Shown in pieces: positions 62,630 to 64,000 of a DNA stretch of 64,000 nucleotides. A program made the translations under genes and the position numbers. Location of the stretch: positions 3,658,001-3,722,000 of the forward strand of contig NC_039509.1 in assembly GCF_003672135.1 (NCBI RefSeq), written 5' to 3'. Each line of letters begins with the position of its first letter. The first letter of the stretch is position 1. The notes under the pieces were generated by a model. It saw only the letters and a program-made list of their open reading frames with translations. It was not told where the DNA came from and ran no database searches. The DNA comes from Ooceraea biroi. Its lineage: Eukaryota; Arthropoda; Insecta; Hymenoptera; Formicidae.

Positions 62630-64000
62630 CCGCTAATAGGATCTGTAGTATCTATTTCTATCGCTGCTGAAACGATTTCACTTTGGCGAAAAACCAGTAG
62701 AAGAAGCGCTACTCTGTCACTCGTTGATATCGCGCAGCAGTATTTACGCGATTGTTTACCGCGGGCTTGGTGCGGTTACGGTTGCTTCGGTAATTTTATT
62801 ATTTCCACATTTTTGTCGCGCACGATCGATGCGCGAACTCGACGCGGATGGCGGCGATGAAGATTCTCGTCACTGTGTTTCCGCGGTGAATGTGACGCCG
62901 TATCGCGGATATTAAACGTGCCATTACGCAAATTAACTTTTACACCGCCGACGCTTGTGTACGAGGATTGTGGTAAAAGGCGAGTGGCGAAAGAGAGAGA
63001 AGGAGAGAGAAAGAAAAGCGGCCTTTGGCTGGGTGCCAGAAGATTGCCCCCGATGTTTTTGCACTTCAAATCCGATGCGTACATATTATCCTCGCCTTCC
63101 CCATCGCGTCGTCGGGTCGCTCGTCGAGGAAATTTATTATGCACTTCACAGACGCATTTTTAACGATTTTACCGCGGCGCGTGAAAGATGATAACAGAAA
63201 TTATGCATAATGCAGAGCTATTAAAATACGAGGAGCTATTGGGGCTGTATCGAGCTGTTCGCCACACATTTCGCAAAGTTTCGTGACAGTATGACGGTCC
63301 GATAAATACACCTAATCGAACCAGGTAACCTGGTTCGCCCGAGTTGGAGTTAGAGCTCCGCTCGAGTGGAGTTTGCTCTAGTCGAAAAATCCATAGCGTA
63401 CGCATATCAGGGGTGGGAAGGGACGCGAGGGGGAGAGGGAGCGAGGGAAATGTCAGCCGAGGACGACGCAGCCTTATCTCGTCTCAAGGGACGGACTCTC
63501 GCGTACCTCGTAAAGTGCCGCGGTGAATTTGTGCGCTCGCTCGTTCACCCTCGCAGGGTGACCGCAGGGATGCGGAGTAATTTGCAGCCATGAAGTTAAA
63601 TATTCCCACGTGAAAAGTGTTTAGGCCGTCGTGGGGCGCGGTGGGTTCGTGCGACGGGGGGTGGATGGGTCGGAGAGAGCAGCGGGTGGGGTGACTGATG
63701 CGAGCGCGTGACTAATGCAGCATCCCGTAGGACCCACGGTCCTCTCTCGGTCCGCCTGGGTTCCTTTCCCTCCGGCCGCCCACGTGAATCCCGTTTCCGC
63801 ACGGGCTTCCCCTTTTAACCCCGGCGGCCGACATCCGACCCTACGTCCTCTGTCCTTCTACGGTATTTCCAGCGCTGTTGCAATCCATCAAATGATCCGT
63901 TAAATATGAATGATTGCGCTCGGAGGAAAGACCCTCGGGCTGGCGAGCGCCCTAAATTTCCGACCCTCGCGAGCCCGCAGCCGCGGGAATTAGCGAAATT
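62630..64000. other. Non-coding stretch to the window end
   Basis: No gene was recognised. It holds a purine tract (62990-63015), the 21-bp palindrome at 63317 and a G-rich then C-rich segment (63410-63850). Short open frames on both strands are Arg/Pro-rich and look like chance. Confidence 0.5.
63317..63337. repeat. 21-bp odd palindrome with paired ACCTGGTT half sites
   Basis: CGAACCAGGT and ACCTGGTTCG are exact inverted copies around a central A. Each half contains ACCTGGTT on one strand, which resembles the Grainyhead-type core (ACYGGTT). Binding is an inference from motif similarity only. Confidence 0.75.

Noticed and set aside
1..64000. CRISPR arrays, bacterial operons, riboswitches, rRNA and telomeric TTAGG arrays
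   Set aside because: None seen; base composition and splice-like signals are those of an insect nuclear genome.

Overview
The window looks like nuclear DNA of an insect, most likely a hymenopteran and plausibly an ant. It has no bacterial-style operons and no long protein-like reading frames. CpG is abundant rather than depleted (for example 12 CpG in the 60 bases 2341-2400), simple repeats are frequent, and many GTC/GAC triplet tracts interrupt AT-rich patches. The species assignment is an inference from composition; no gene was recognised that would fix it.

Almost all of the 64 kb reads as intron or intergenic sequence. The one strong coding signal is a 63-base, 21-codon microexon on the + strand at 31934-31996. 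It has a branch-point motif, a pyrimidine tract, an AG acceptor and a GTGAGC donor, and only one frame is open. The simplest reading is that this is a small, possibly alternative exon of a long multi-exon gene whose other exons lie mostly outside the window. The host gene was not recognised. No tRNA, rRNA, snRNA or known microRNA was recognised.

One mobile element is clear: a 184-base TA-flanked MITE with about 36-base terminal inverted repeats at 62446-62629, whose interior is itself built of small ATCGG/CCGAT palindromes. Two diverged local duplications are visible, one of about 135 bp (44957-45093 and 45419-45550) and one with a 71-base offset (57190-57300). Several perfect palindromes or stem-loops stand out (26880-26910, 39872-39889, 54720-54742, 63317-63337). 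The longest microsatellites are (CT)30 at 59434 and (CA)20 at 57848.

Three GC-rich, strand-asymmetric blocks (about 11400-12780, 33400-33900 and 54700-56100) are open in several frames at once on both strands. They are better explained as CpG-rich promoter, UTR or enhancer-like sequence than as protein genes, although the first holds the longest reading frame of the window (349 codons on the minus strand).
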